Positions 35,481 to 48,186 are shown, numbered from the stretch's first letter. The stretch: 64,000 nucleotides of DNA from Lantana camara (GCA_037501455.1 CM074856.1:51551001-51615000); one strand, 5' to 3'. A program made the numbers and translations. Notes: a model not told the origin generated them from the sequence alone.

Positions 35481-37898
35481 TCAACATTCCCAACGAGACG
35501 AGTCACATGGCGTAACCTCGTTCTTACTACTCACAACACCAGATCTTAATTCCCACGTATCTAATTCTAATGCATCCTTGTTACATGCTTGTTGACACTT
35601 TGGTTCCTTCTCCCTTTTAACCAGATCTAATTTCTCTTGGATTCGCAGCATTCTCACCAGAGGCTTAATAATAGCCTCAATCTGGTAACACTCATCCGGA
35701 GTCGGTGGTGGTTTCATGGGACTAAAAATCTTAAACTCCATTCTTTCCTCCCCTATGTTGAATGTGAGAAGTCCATTTTTAACATCAATATTCGCTCCGA
35801 CCGTCGCTAAAAGTGGCCTCCCAAGAATCAATGGCGTACTCTCATCGTTCTCGATGTCAAGAACCACAAAGTCATTAAGGATGTAGAATTTACCCACTTT
35901 TACCAACTCATCTTCTAGAGTACCAACTGGGTATTTCAACGATCCATCAGCTAGTTGGAGCGTCATATTAGTCGGGGTTAGCTCTTTCACTCCTAATTTC
36001 CTGCAAGTAGATAAAGGGATTAGACCCACACTAGCTCCTAAATCACATAAAACATTACGAAACTATAAAGAACCAATAGTTAGAGGGATAGAAAAACTCC
36101 CGGGATCCATGAGTTTTGGAGGAAGCTTCCATTGGATGATGGCACTACACTCCTTGGTGAGTGCCACAGTGGCTAAGTCTTCAGGCTTTCTTTTTCCCGA
36201 GACCAAGCCCTTCAGGAATTTCCAGTATGTGGGCATCTGAGCTAATGCCTCTGCAAATGGGAGGTTAATGTAAAGCTTCTTGAATACCTTGAGAAATTGT
36301 TCGAATTAATTCACCATGTTCTGTTCCCGGATTCGTTGAGGGAAAAGAGCCTGTGGCACGAAATCCTTGGGTGCCACATTCTCCTTTGGCTTTGAAGGGG
36401 GCTCTTTCTTTCTCTCCTCTATGTTCACCTTCTCAACCTCAACTTGTTCCACAACCTTCTCACCAACTAAGTTGTCTATATTAGAATTTGCAGGCAACAT
36501 TGGTCCTTCATACTCCTTACCAGTTCTTACGGTGATGGCCTTCCACTGCTCCTTAGGATTATTTTCAGTTTGACTCAACAGCATTCCTGGGCCCCTCATA
36601 TTCAAAGATTGGGCAATCTGCCCAATTTGAGTCTCTAAATTCCTATTCTGATTTACCACCTGTTCTACTTGAGTTTCCAATTTCTGATATCTATCAGTAG
36701 AGACACTTATAAACTTCTCAAGAGCTGCTTCCGATCCATGCTTTTGTTCCTATTGAGGAGGTGGGGCATGGTATGGAATCAGTGGTCTTGGTTGAAACTG
36801 AGGCCTCGGTTGAAATTTTAGTCTAGGTTGAAGTGGTGGTAGTTGGACATTCTGATTGTTAAACCAAGAGAAATGGGGGTGATTCTTCCACCCTGGGTTG
36901 TAGGTGTTTGAGTAAGGATCATTTGCTAGTTTTGAATTGTTTGTATAATTCACCTGCTCTCCTACATTCGTCTGAGGACACACGTTAAACGCATGTGGAC
37001 CACTATAAATTTCACAAGTTACCTGAACTGGTTGGGTTGGTGTCCCAACTGCATTTACAGAAAGTTGATCCAATTTCTTGCTAAGGGCCTCGAATTTGGC
37101 ATTGATGGCGGTTAGGCCATCTAGCTTTGAGACTCCTGCTTGCACGTTGATTGGTTGGGAATGGCTCCTTTCATGCACAAAAACATCGTTTTGTGACATG
37201 TTATCTAACAGTTCAATGGCGACCGCTTCAGATTTCGACAAAAAGGCTCCGCCAACTGCGGCATCCATTGCTCCTCTGAATGTTGGGGACATCCCATGTT
37301 GAGGGCACTTCTTTTGCAAATCCTTTAATCTCTCCCATGCCTCGTAGAAGGCTTTCTCATCTAATTGTCTGAAACCTTGAATATCATTCTTGTACTTCGT
37401 GGTTTTGCTGAGTGGGAAGAACTTGGCTAAGAAAGCCTGAGAAAGTGCATTCCAGCTCTGAAAAGATTCATTCGGTACAGTACTCAACCATGCTTTAGCT
37501 CGTTCCCCCAATGAAAAGGGAAAAAGTCTGACTCGGATGGCATCGGGTGTGACATTGTGAATCTTGAAGGTATCACACACCTCGAGGAAAAACTCAAGAT
37601 GTGATGTTGGATCCTCCAGTGGTAATCCTGAGAATGGATTATTCTGTAGCAGATTGATTATAGCTGATTTGATCTCAAAGTTGTTTGCTGCAATCAGGGG
37701 GTGGGTTGCATTCTGAATTGCCCCAACATTCGGCACATTGTAATCTCTTATCTCAGGTGGATGTGGATCTTGAGGTGGGTCTGCCATCGATGTGGTAGTC
37801 GGTTTCTTATCTTTCTTTCGCTTCCTCCGAATGGCACTAAGTGTTCTCTCGATCTCCTGATCGTAAGGTACTAGTTCCGAATCTTGAGATCGTCGCAT
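35481..37898 (-). pseudogene. Athila2 gag and aspartic protease (three stops, one frame)
   Basis: The start at 37898 (MRRSQDSELVPYDQEIERT) is typical of Athila gag and lies 88 bp from the Copia2 insertion. The capsid-type gag domain spans about residues 60-230 (NPFSGLPLEDP, FPFSLGERAKAWL, FLAKFFPLSKT). A spacer with CEIYSGPH follows, then the segment before protease, then protease with CDLGAS (about 36030-36050) and LILGRPL. In-frame stops occur at 36750-36752 (TAG), 36306-36308 (TAA) and about 36063-36065 (TAG), with no frameshift. Gag would build particles and protease would mature them. The frame stops at 35481 with no RT after it. Confidence 0.85.
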
Positions 37899-38693
37899 GC
37901 ACCGTGAACCTGGACAAAGGAAAAGAAAATCCTTAGCTCAATTTCACAACGTCAAAAGACTATAAACACAAAGTAAGGTAATGGTCTAAATGTTGGAAAA
38001 CACGAATCAGAAAGCAGCGGAATTTAAAAAATTATCCCAACAAAAGGACCTAGAACTCGCAATCGTGTAACCAAATTCGTAAAGATAGAAAACTTACTTT
38101 TCTTTTATTCTTTCTTGAAGCGTTTCAAGCCACCCAAGAACGCTCTTCTCGCGGCTTGATCCCCTCTCCTTGGTAAAGCTCGAATCTTCAAACTTCTAAC
38201 TTGAAGTCTCTAGAGAAAGTCCACCAACTTGATCACAATCTAACTAGTTAGGATGCTAGTTCTCTAGTTAGTGTTTAGGCTTAACCTAGGGTTTAATTTA
38301 ATCTTGGAGAGAGGAAGGTGTTCAACACATGAACCAAGAATTGTCTATTAGCTCCATAAGGAGCTCGAGCTCCCCTATTTATAGGGAGGGGGATGCCGAA
38401 ATTCCTAGTCCTTTATGGGCTAGGATTTTGGTCCCTCTCTCCTATTACTTGTTCATCAAGTATTTTCCAACTTTGACTTTGATTCTAATTCAAGTCAACT
38501 TTTAAGAGAGCTAAAAATATCCAAACTATTTTTGGATAATTTTATACTTTATTTATTATAAAATAAATAACTTATTTTTATCTAATTAATTAATTCGTAA
38601 TTAATTAACTAGATTATTTTCTCCAAAATTAGACTTTCTTTTTAATTCAAAATTAAACCAAAGTCTATTAAATAATTAACTAATTAATTATTT

Positions 38694-38694
<1 letters not shown>

Positions 38695-38728
<34 letters not shown>
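38695..38728. repeat. (TA)n microsatellite in the Copia2 3' LTR
   Basis: An AT-dinucleotide run that differs in length from its partner in the 5' LTR (about 46863-46896). It accounts for the 2-bp LTR length difference. Confidence 0.85.
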
Positions 38729-38730
38729 CA

Positions 38731-38803
38731 CACGTGTGTGACACGTGTCACAGTGACACGTGTCACTCACGTGAGCCACACGTGTGACTTCACACGTGTG
38801 GAA
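38731..38803 (-). promoter_or_regulatory. G-box/ABRE-like cluster in the Copia2 LTR
   Basis: At least six ACGTG cores occur in ~75 bp, several as extended palindromes (gacacgtgtc, cacacgtgtg, tcacgtga). The same cluster is in the 5' LTR (46898-46971) and, reduced, in the solo LTR (62415-62472). In plants such sites bind bZIP and bHLH factors linked to ABA, stress or light; regulation by these is inference. Confidence 0.65.
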
Positions 38804-40022
38804 CCCTCTCGGCCCGATTAACTCGTTTAATCATTTTCAAGCCTCAACTCATGTAACCAAGTTGTTGTGTGTGACCCTCTAGGTTCTCAATTCAATTAGC
38901 AGTGACCCCAATTAATTAATTCACTAATTAATTAATCAGTCCACAGATTAAACGACCATAGTCTAGCAACAGGTGTTTAACCCCTAGCTGAATTGGAATG
39001 TTCGGATTCGACAGAACCTTTAAGTCATTGATTCATGTGAGATACAATCCTCCTACTTACTATCTCTCAACCAAGATCTAGGGCAAGGGAATAATCAGAA
39101 CCCTAATAATCCGGTCTTAAAGCTAAGCGCATTTCATATCCATTTGATCTCAATCCAAGAAACCCTTTTCTTGATGTCTTGATCTACTCCCTTGGCCAAG
39201 GACTCCATATGGCATATGAATGACTTACACAATAAGAGATCACCTTGCAAATACAAGTGTAGGTCCTTTCTTGATTCTCATTCACTTTCATGAGTCACTT
39301 GTGCAGCCCCAGCATAAGCCTTGAATCAGTTGTCTAAGGCGACACCCTTTAAAGCTTATACCTAAGACTACAGAGTTAACTCATAAAGTGACAAGGAACC
39401 TCAAGTCTAAGGATCAATTAATCACATCAATGACTCGTGAGATATTTCCTAATCTGGAAGTTTCCATTTCCTGAAATAGAAACTTCCTTTCCCATTTAGG
39501 AATGTTCTCACACGGGGCACCTCAGTGAACTTACTTATTAAAGTAAGCACCCTCATGTATCACGCACGTATCAACTATACACTTTGCACCTCCATGAAAC
39601 AAGGTGGTCCTTCTTAAGGGCGTGATCCCACAAGCAAGCCTTAGAGGAGTCAGGTTGACACTCCCACTGTCTGTAGGACTCATCGGCTTGGAGTATTTTA
39701 CTAATCATGACTTATGTGATATAGGGCTCGTTTCATGAACCATTTCACCTAAATGGTAGAGTCCTAAAGTCATCAGGATTAGGGGAGTTCTCATACATGC
39801 ACAACTAAAGTAAACGCATACCAAACAAGAGCATATAAAGAAGTGTTGCCTCAATTCGTTATTTCATTCAAAGATTGTCTGTGATTACAATAAGGAAAAG
39901 CACAAAACGGATATACAATCGACTTTCTAGGGCACTATTCCTAACAATCTCCCACTTGCCCGTCAAAGCCATTCTAAAGCTACTCTAAGTCCCATCTTCT
40001 GAAGATGACCTTGGAAAGCTTC

Positions 40023-43000
40023 TCAACTGATGGGTTTAGTAAGTGGATCTGCCACGTTCTCTGCTGATGTGACCCTCTCAATTAGAACATCTCCTCTTTT
40101 GATAATATCACAGATTAGGTGATACTTCCTCATAATGTGCTTGGTCCGTTGGTGAGATCTTGGTTCTCTTGCTTGAGCAACCGCCCAAGTGTTGTCACAA
40201 AACACAGTAATGGGGTCTTTCATGCTAGGAACAACATTCAACTCTTGAATGAAGTTTCTAATCCAAACACCTTCCTTAGCTGCATCATTTGCAGCTAAGT
40301 ATTCGGCCTCAGTGGTCGAATCTGCAGTGGTAGTTTGCTTGGAACTCTTCCAACTCACTGCTCCGCCATTTAGGCAGAAAATGTATCCTGACATTGACTT
40401 AAAATCATCTAAGTCAGATGCAAAGCTTGCATCACAGTATCCTCCGACAGTAAGATCTTTCTGACCTCCGTAAACTAAGAATAAATCTTTAGTACTTTTC
40501 AAGTACTTAAGAATATTCTTCACGGCAGCCCAGTGACCATCTCCAGGGTCAGATTGGAAACGACTCGTTACACTAAGTGCATAAGCCACATCCGGTCGAG
40601 TACATAACATTGCATACATTATGCTACCTATTGCTGATGCATAAGGTGTATGAGTCATTCTTTCCTTTTCAAGGTTAGTCTTAGGACACATCTTCTTTGA
40701 AAGACATGTTCCTACACTCATAGGAAGGTTCTTAACCTTTGCTGACTCCATATTGAATCTTTTCAATACTTTGTCAATGTACATCGATTGTGATAGTCCT
40801 ATTAACCTTCTAGATCTATCTCTATAGATTTTAATTCCAAGGATATAGGACGCATCACCAAGATCTTTCATCTCGAATTGGTTCGATAACCATAACTTAG
40901 TCACTTTCATGTCATCCTTCGAATTCCCAATAAGAAGGATGTCATCAACATAAAGTACTAAGAATTGCACTGAGGTCTCCAATTCCTTTCTATACACACA
41001 TGATTCATTCGAAATTTGGATGAAGCCAAACGCTTTGACCGATTCATCAAATCGAATGTTCCAATTCCTAGAAGCCTGTTTCAATCCATAGATTGATCTT
41101 TGGAGTTTGCAAACCTTTTGCTCACTCCCACTGAATGTGAAACCTATGGGTTGCTCCATATAAATGTCTTTGTCAATGTCACCATTGAGAAAGGCAGTTT
41201 TCACATCCATTTGCCATATCTCATAGTCATAATATGCAGCAATGGCAAGCATGATCCGAATAGACTTTTGCATTGCAACTGGTGAAAAGGTTTCATCAAA
41301 ATCCACGCCGGGTCTCTGAGTGAATCCTTTTGCAACCAGTCTTGCTTTGTAGGCTGCAATGCTTCCATCAACTCCAAGCTTTCTCTTAAAGATCCATTTG
41401 CAACCTATGGGTTTGACCCCATCAGGCAAATCTACCAAGGTCCAAACTTGGTTGGAGTTCATGGAGTCCATTTCGGATTTCATGGCTTCTATCCACTGTT
41501 CAGAGTCAGAATCTGAAAGTGCCTCCTCATATGTTAAAGGATCATTATCCTTTTGAGAGATTTCATGGAAGAATCCATACCATCTCTCCGGCTGTCTAGC
41601 ATTGCGTTCAGAACGCCTTAGAGGAGGGTTTTCGTATGTATCGAAATTCGTGATTGGTTGTGGTTGATCAGAGTGGGACGTTTCTTCAGTGGGTGGTATG
41701 GGGTCACTTTGTACTTCTTCTAATTCTATGATCTTGCCTTTCTTTTCATTAAGGAACGGTTCCTCCAGAAAAGTAGCATTTCTGGAAACAAACACCTTTT
41801 GCTCAGATTGATCATAGAAGTAGTATCCTATGGATTCCTTAGGATAACCTACAAAGTAGCATAAGTTAGAACGAGATTCTAACTTATCTCCCACTGTCCT
41901 CTTCACGTAAGCAGGACAACCCCAAATTCTTAAGTAAGAATAACTAGGGATTTTACCATGCCACATTTCATAGGGCGTTTTGGGGACTGATTTAGAGGGA
42001 ACTAGATTCAGAATCTTTGCTGCACTTTCTAGGGCATAACCCCAGAAAGAAGGTGGTAAGTCAGTGAAACTCATCATGGAACGAACCATATCAAGTAGGG
42101 TTCGATTCCTTCTCTCAGAAACTCCATTAAGCTGAGGAGTTCCCAGAGGAGTCCACTGAGAGATAATCCCATTATCTTTGAGATGATTAAGGAATTCTTC
42201 ACCAAGATACTCGCCTCCTCGATCAGATCGAAGTGCTTTGATCTTGTGACCAGTTTGGTTCTGAACCTCCTTTTGAAATTCTAAGAATTTCTCAAAAGCT
42301 TCAGATTTATACTTCATTAAGTATACATAACCATACCGACTAAAGTCATCAGTAAAGGTTATGAAATACTGATGATTGCTTCTAGTGCTTACACTAAGCG
42401 GTCCACAAACATCAATATGGATCAAATCCAAAACCTTAGTGGCACGTTCCACAGTTCCTTTAAAAGGAGCTTTGGACATCTTTCCTTTGAGACAGGATTC
42501 GCAAGAAGTCAACTCTTTGAGATCATTTTCAGAGAATGATCCTAAAGTGTTTATCTTGCTAATTCTGTTCTTGGAAATGTGTCCTAATCTAGCGTGCCAT
42601 AAGGGAGCTGAAACTTTGTCATCTCTCTTACGCTTTGTTTCTCGTTGTATATTCATAATATTGATATTTTGAGTTAGGTAAAGTCCATTACTTAGAGTAC
42701 CGATATGAACGGAAGAGTTGTTCCGTTTGACAAAATATTTACCATTCTTAATATAAGTTTCATAACCTTCACAATCTAATATTGGAACTGAAATTATATT
42801 ACGAATAATGCTCGGTACATAAAGGACTTTATTTAATACTAACTCAAAACTACCTAAATCTAATCTAATTGTGCCTAAAGCTCGAGCTTCAACGTTTGAG
42901 CCATCACCGATCTTCAAGACACATTCTCCTTCTTTGAGTTGTTGGACTTCACTTAGCATCTGTACATCATTACAGATATGAGTTCCACAACCGGTATCAA

Positions 43001-43883
43001 GTACCTAAGAACTAGAATTAATAGAAAGATTTACTTCAACGAGAAAGATACCTTTCTTTAGAGTAGCCTTGTACTCTAGGCAGTTTCTCCTCCAATGTCC
43101 CGCTTTGCCACAATGGAAGCAAACATCCTCTTTCTGATCACGCTTCTTCTTTTGGGCCTTCCCCTTTGAAATGCCACCAGTGGGCCTAAGGGGTTTCTTC
43201 TTCTTCTTTTGGGCTTTCTTGCCCTTACCTTTAGAAGGCCCAGAAGAGAAAGATGGAGTATTCACCATCAAAACCTTATTGTCCTTCTTGATCGTGCTTT
43301 CAGCAGTCACAAGCTGACTAATCAGCTCAGCTACAGTAGCACCAGCATGATTCATGTTGAAGTTAAGGACAAATGGGTTGAATGATGGTGGGAGCGAAGC
43401 TAGCAACAAATCCACTGAAAGCTCATCTTTTAGTGGCATGTCCATGGAAGCAAGTTTCTTAGTAAGGGCAAGAAACTTGAGTCCAAATTCATGGACACTT
43501 GAACCTTCCCTCATTCTCAAGTGGAACAATTCCTTTGAAGTGTTATACCTTGTAACACGTTCATGAGGGCGGTAAAGTTGCTCTAAGTGGTCGTAAATCT
43601 CCCAAGCAAATTCCATGGCCTCATGTTGCCTTTGCAAGTCCGGAGACATGTTAGCCAACATAAGGCAACGGGCTTGGAGATTATCATCCTTCCACTTCTG
43701 AATCGCATCCCGCTCGGCCCGAGTGGGAGCCTCCCCTTCGGGACTAGGCTCCCCTTCGAAGAGAACATAAGTTCTCTTCTCAGAATCTAAAATGATTTTT
43801 AGATTCCTCAGCCAATCAGAATAGTTGGGACCAGTCAACTTGTTTGACTCGAGGATCGATACAAGAGGGTTTTTGGTTGCCAT
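40023..43883 (-). pseudogene. Copia2 gag-pol (single in-frame TAG)
   Basis: Gag starts at 43883 (MATKNPLVSILESNKL) with the gag capsid region to about residue 210, a lysine-rich linker, and the zinc knuckle CFHCGKAGHWRRNC. TAG at 43005-43007 lies directly before the protease motif VLDTGCGTHIC; many relatives have Trp there, so TGG to TAG is the simplest reading. The frame then runs without a stop to 40023. Integrase has HARLGH/CESC, HIDVCGP, SDRGGEY and NGVSERRN; RT has QMDVKTAFLNG and YVDDI; RNase H has CDASFA, ADSTTEAEY and CDNTWA. Apart from the TAG, the polyprotein looks complete at ~1287 codons. Read-through of the TAG is possible but unproven. Confidence 0.92.
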
Positions 43884-44058
43884 TTCAAAACACGTAGAGA
43901 ATCACAGAATCTACGACCTAAATGGTAAAACAGAGAACTAGTGAGCATGCTGAATTATAACGATATACAAAAGATAAGGTCTTTAATCTAATGTAGCTCC
44001 CACTGTTTTTCAAAGATCTAGAATTCCCAAAGATCTAAGAGGAACACGTTTCCCAATG

Positions 44059-44420
44059 GGTACTAAGATCCTAGGCATTTTACCTCGAACCCACGACTCG
44101 CGGACATTCTAAGTAAGAACCCTAGGTAGGTACAACTTACCAATTCTAACACCTTTAGAACTCTTAGTAATTGTTTTTGCATCACCTATCTTTCAATATG
44201 GACCCACGACTCGTGCGACATCCATATTTACTTAGGCGTTAAGCTAGACCCATCAATCATAAGATCATGACCAAAACTTAGTTCGAACGACCCACGACTC
44301 GCGGACATCGCCCTTGCTAAAATTGACCACGAAATATTGACCATTTAAAATGATTAATTAGGTAACTAAGAACTAATAAGCTCCACTAGCTATCCCACGA
44401 CTCGCGGACAATAACTAGCT
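44059..44420 (-). promoter_or_regulatory. Four hairpins with an identical tip motif (Copia2 leader)
   Basis: The copies are listed with the leader. The clearest arms are AATATGGA/TCCATATT (44195-44228). The first copy has GGTAC...CCTAGG (44059-44075) opposite CCTAGG...GTAC (44121-44133). The copies are spaced about 113, 88 and 103 bp apart. Between copies the sequence is not conserved, so the motif itself seems to be what is maintained. Confidence 0.7.
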
Positions 44421-45539
44421 TTACTTACTAAACTTAAAACCTATTGATGGAATGCTAAGAATTTAATTCAAAATTTGCATCTCGAATTAAACACCTATTT
44501 GTTCGAAATTAGCTTAATATTTAATGGGAATTTTCGAATCAACCGGAGAGTTGTCCGGTTCGACCTCACCAACATATATGTTATCTAATTTTATTAGTCT
44601 TGATTAATGCAAGTACACTTAAATGCATATCAAACAAGCACATAAACAGATAACATGTCCTAGCATGATACTAACATGCAATGATCATGGGTTCTACCTA
44701 TCTTATGCGTGATATGTGGGAGCCACTCCACAATCACAAGTTCTAACATACATGCCACATAAACAGTTTAAATCACATAAGGGAAAGCGGTAACAAAATA
44801 CGAGCCCTATCTCTATTACATTTAACAATTGAGATTCCCCTCCCTAACATTTTGAGGGGTCTTCACTTATGGCCTCCTTGTTACTTGAATGTGGTCCATC
44901 TTACTCCATGGGTGCATTGTCTCCAAAATGAAAATAAAACCTCACCACCTATCGCTACTCTCAAATTACAATAAAAGGAAAAAGACATAAAGTAATAAGG
45001 CTCAATCTTCATATTGGCCTTAGACAATTACACGGGGCATACCCCGGCCTCAAAACCAGTAATATGGAAAGCCACATAATAAATCACATAACAGTACGCA
45101 CATAAGTGAGGCTCCAACCTCAATTGAAAAAACGCAACTATAGGGCTCCAACCCCAATTTAAACCATCCATGTGCATAAATTAAAACCATACATAGATCT
45201 AAACCCATGATCACCTAACATGCTTTTGCAAGAATTTAAATTTAACCAATAAATTAAAATTCTCGTTTCAAGTCCTAATGACTTAAAACACGACTTAGAT
45301 GCAATTCTTGTTTAAGAGCCTTTTCAATAAAACCCGAAAAACAATAAACCAATAAAATTCCAATTAATTTCCAAAATTAATAATTTTATTCTTTCATTAT
45401 TTTCAGAAAATAAAGATTGTAATTTTTCCAAATTTAAATCGCTTAAATTCTCAAAATCCCAATTCAAACAATTATTTCAAAAATAATTCAAATTTAATAA
45501 ATAAAATTTTTCAGAAAAATTAAATCGGGATTTCAAGGA

Positions 45540-45895
45540 CCGAAAACACGAAAACACGAAAACGCCAAAACCGTGCCCGGAATCGCCCGGAACGAGCACA
45601 GGCTCGCCGCGCAGCGTCGCGCGCTAGGCGCACGCCCTGCGCGCAACGCGCGCAGCTTGCTGCTGCTCGCGTGCGGGCGATGCCGGGCGGGTGCTCCCGC
45701 GCGGTTGCGGGACAGTGCGGGCGGCTGTCCCGCACGGTTGCGGGACAGGCGGGCAGGCGCTCCTAGGCGGGGCCTAGGCACTGGCGGGCGTCAGTGGCGG
45801 GCAGTCCCGCGCAGTTGCGGGACTGCTGGGCGGGCGCTCGCGGGCCTGGCGTGCTACGCCTTAGCACGTCAGGCTCGCGTTTTCGTAACGCGATT
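45540..45895 (-). promoter_or_regulatory. GC-rich hairpin island in the Copia2 leader
   Basis: About 355 bp of very high GC in an otherwise AT-rich window. Three stems share the form CCCGC-(loop of six, RCRGTT)-GCGGG: 45694-45713, 45725-45748 (CTGTCCCGC/GCGGGACAG) and 45801-45826 (GCAGTCCCGC/GCGGGACTGC). Other stems include CCTAGG repeats near 45760-45780 and GCGTGCT/AGCACG near 45850-45870. Long stable RNA structure is expected on either strand. Confidence 0.7.
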
Positions 45896-46160
45896 TCGTA
45901 TTTCATACTTTTAGTTCAAAAACCAAAACAATCCAAAATTAAAAAATTCGATTTAAACATATTTCGATCAAAACGGTTTTCAAAATCACAATTTAAGAAA
46001 ACAGTTTCAGAAATTCAGGAAGAATTACAGTTTCGTATTTCAGGCTTTCTAAAAGAACTCATGAATACCTAATTCGCATCTAAGCCTAAGAATTTCTACC
46101 AAATTTAGAATAATTGAGACGAATCAGAAATACGATTAACGAGGTGGCTCTGATACCACT

Positions 46161-46863
46161 TGTTGGAAAACACGAATCAGAAAGCAGCGGAATTTAAAAA
46201 ATTATCCCAACAAAAGGACCTAGAACTCGCAATCGTGTAACCAAATTCGTAAAGATAGAAAACTTACTTTTCTTTTATTCTTTCTTGAAGCGTTTCAAGC
46301 CACCCAAGAACGCTCTTCTCGCGCCTTGATCCCCTCTCCTTGGTAAAGCTCGAATCTTCAAACTTCAAACTTGAAGTCTCTAGAGAAAGTCCACCAACTT
46401 GATCACAATCTAACTAGTAAGGATGCTAGTTCTCTAGTTAGTGTTTAGGCTTAACCTAGGGTTTAATTTAATCTTGGAGAAAGGAAGGTGTTCAACACAT
46501 GAACCAAGAATTGTCTATTAGCTCCATAAGGAGCTCGAGCTCCCCTATTTATAGGGAGGGGGGTGCCGAAATTCCTAGTCCTTTATGGGCTAGGATTTTG
46601 GTCCCTCTCTCCTATTACTTGTTCATCAAGTATTTTCCAACTTTGACTTTGATTCTAATTCAAGTCAACTTTTAAGAGAGCTAAAAATATCCAAACTATT
46701 TTTGGATAATTTTATACTTTATTTATTATAAAATAAATAACTTATTTTTATCTAATTAATTAATTCGTAATTAATTAACTAGATTATTTTCTCCAAAATT
46801 AGACTTTCTTTTTAATTCAAAATTAAACCAAAGTCTATTAAATAATTAACTAATTAATTATTT

Positions 46864-46896
<33 letters not shown>

Positions 46897-48114
46897 CACA
46901 CGTGTGTGACACGTGTCACAGTGACACGTGTCACTCACGTGAGCCACACGTGTGACTTCACACGTGTGGAACCCTCTCGGCCCGATTAACTCGTTTAATC
47001 ATTTTCAAGCCTCAACTCATGTAACCAAGTTGTTGTGTGTGACCCTCTAGGTTCTCAATTCAATTAGCAGTGACCCCAATTAATTAATTCACTAATTAAT
47101 TAATCAGTCCACAGATTAAACGACCATAGTCTAGCAACAGGTGTTTAACCCCTAGCTGAATTGGAATGTTCGGATTCGACAGAACCTTTAAGTCATTGAT
47201 TCATGTGAGATACAATCCTCCTACTTACTATCTCTCAACCAAGATCTAGGGCAAGGGAATAATCAGAACCCTAATAATCCGGTCTTAAAGCTAAGCGCAT
47301 TTCATATCCATTTGATCTCAATCCAAGAAACCCTTTTCTTGATGTCTTGATCTACTGCCTTGGCCAAGGACTCCATATGGCATATGAATGACTTACACAA
47401 TAAGAGATCACCTTGCAAATACAAGTGTAGGTCCTTTCTTGATTCTCATTCACTTTCATGAGTCACTTGTGCAGCCCCAGCATAAGCCTTGAATCAGTTG
47501 TCTAAGGCGACACCCTTTAAAGCTTATATCTAAGACTACAGAGTTAACTCATAAAGTGACAAGGAACCTCAAGTCTAAGGATCAATTAATCACATCAATG
47601 ACTCGTGAGATATTTCCTAATCTGGAAGTTTCCATTTCCTGAAATAGAAACTTCCTTTCCCATTTAGGAATGTTCTCACACGGGGCACCTCAGTGAACTT
47701 ACTTATTAAAGTAAGCACCCTCATGTATCACGCACGTATCAACTATACACTTTGCACCTCCATGAAACAAGGTGGTCCTTCTTAAGGGCGTGATCCCACA
47801 AGCAAGCCTTAGAGGAGTCAGGTTGACACTCCCACTATCTGTAGGACTCATCGGCTTGGAGTATTTTACTAATCATGACTTATGTGATATAGGGCTCGTT
47901 TCATGAACCATTTCACCTAAATGGTAGAGTCCTAAAGTCATCAGGATTAGGGGAGTTCTCATACATGCACAGCTAAAGTAAACGCATACCAAACAAGAGC
48001 ATATAAAGAAGTGTTGCCTCAATTCGTTATTTCATTCAAAGATTGTCTGTGATTACAATAAGGAAAAGCACAAAGCGGATATACAATCGGCTTTCTAGGG
48101 CACTATTCCTAACA
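46161..48114 (-). repeat. Copia2 5' LTR (1954 bp)
   Basis: Nearly identical to the 3' LTR. TATA box on - at 46546-46553; G-box cluster 46898-46971 upstream of it. It ends at 48114, followed by the ctaaa duplication. It should be the active promoter of Copia2. Confidence 0.95.
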
Positions 48115-48186
48115 CTAAAGCACTAGATCAAAATATTTAAGTAATATTGATTTAAAACGCCTTCCCCGACAACGACGCCAAAAACT
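48115..48186 (-). other. Athila2 primer-binding site and leader
   Basis: On -, TGGCGTCGTTGTCGGGGAA (48162-48180) begins six bases after the 5' LTR. It matches the tRNA-Asp-type PBS known for Athila elements with two C-to-T changes. Copia2 is inserted about 65 bp downstream, separating the PBS and 5' LTR from gag. Confidence 0.75.

Larger units (their letters stand above)
37991..39946 (-). repeat. Copia2 3' LTR (1956 bp)
   Basis: On + it starts TGTTGGAAAACACG and ends CCTAACA. The TATA box on - is at 38376-38383, inside the palindrome CTCCCCTAT-TT-ATAGGGAGG. A dense cluster of ACGTGT/CACGTG palindromes (38731-38803) lies upstream of the TATA on -. A (TA)n microsatellite adjoins it (about 38695-38728). 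Confidence 0.95.
43884..46160 (-). promoter_or_regulatory. Copia2 5' leader with PBS and hairpin arrays
   Basis: The PBS (tggtatcagagcc on -, about 46146-46158) lies just inside the 5' LTR and matches initiator tRNA-Met. The leader is ~2.28 kb. It contains a GC-rich hairpin island (45540-45895) and, nearer gag, four copies of ATGTCCGCGAGTCGTGGG (on -) at 44090-44107, 44203-44221, 44291-44308 and 44394-44410. Each is between complementary arms. Reading frames in the GC island (both strands) are proline/arginine/alanine-rich by-products of composition. Confidence 0.8.
37991..48114 (-). mobile_element. Copia2: young, nearly intact Ty1/Copia retrotransposon
   Basis: The element is 10124 bp, flanked by ctaaa (37986-37990 and 48115-48119), inserted in the Athila2 leader. 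The LTRs (37991-39946, 46161-48114) differ at only about a dozen positions by eye. From the right on -: 5' LTR, PBS, 2.3-kb leader, gag, pol, polypurine tract (39947-39961), 3' LTR. Gag-pol is one frame of about 1287 codons broken by a single TAG. All catalytic residues I can check are present. This is the most recently active element in the window. Confidence 0.96.

Noticed and set aside
45520..45914. Arg/Pro/Ala-rich open frames in the GC island
   Set aside because: High GC removes stop codons on several frames at once; the composition follows hairpin repeats, not protein.
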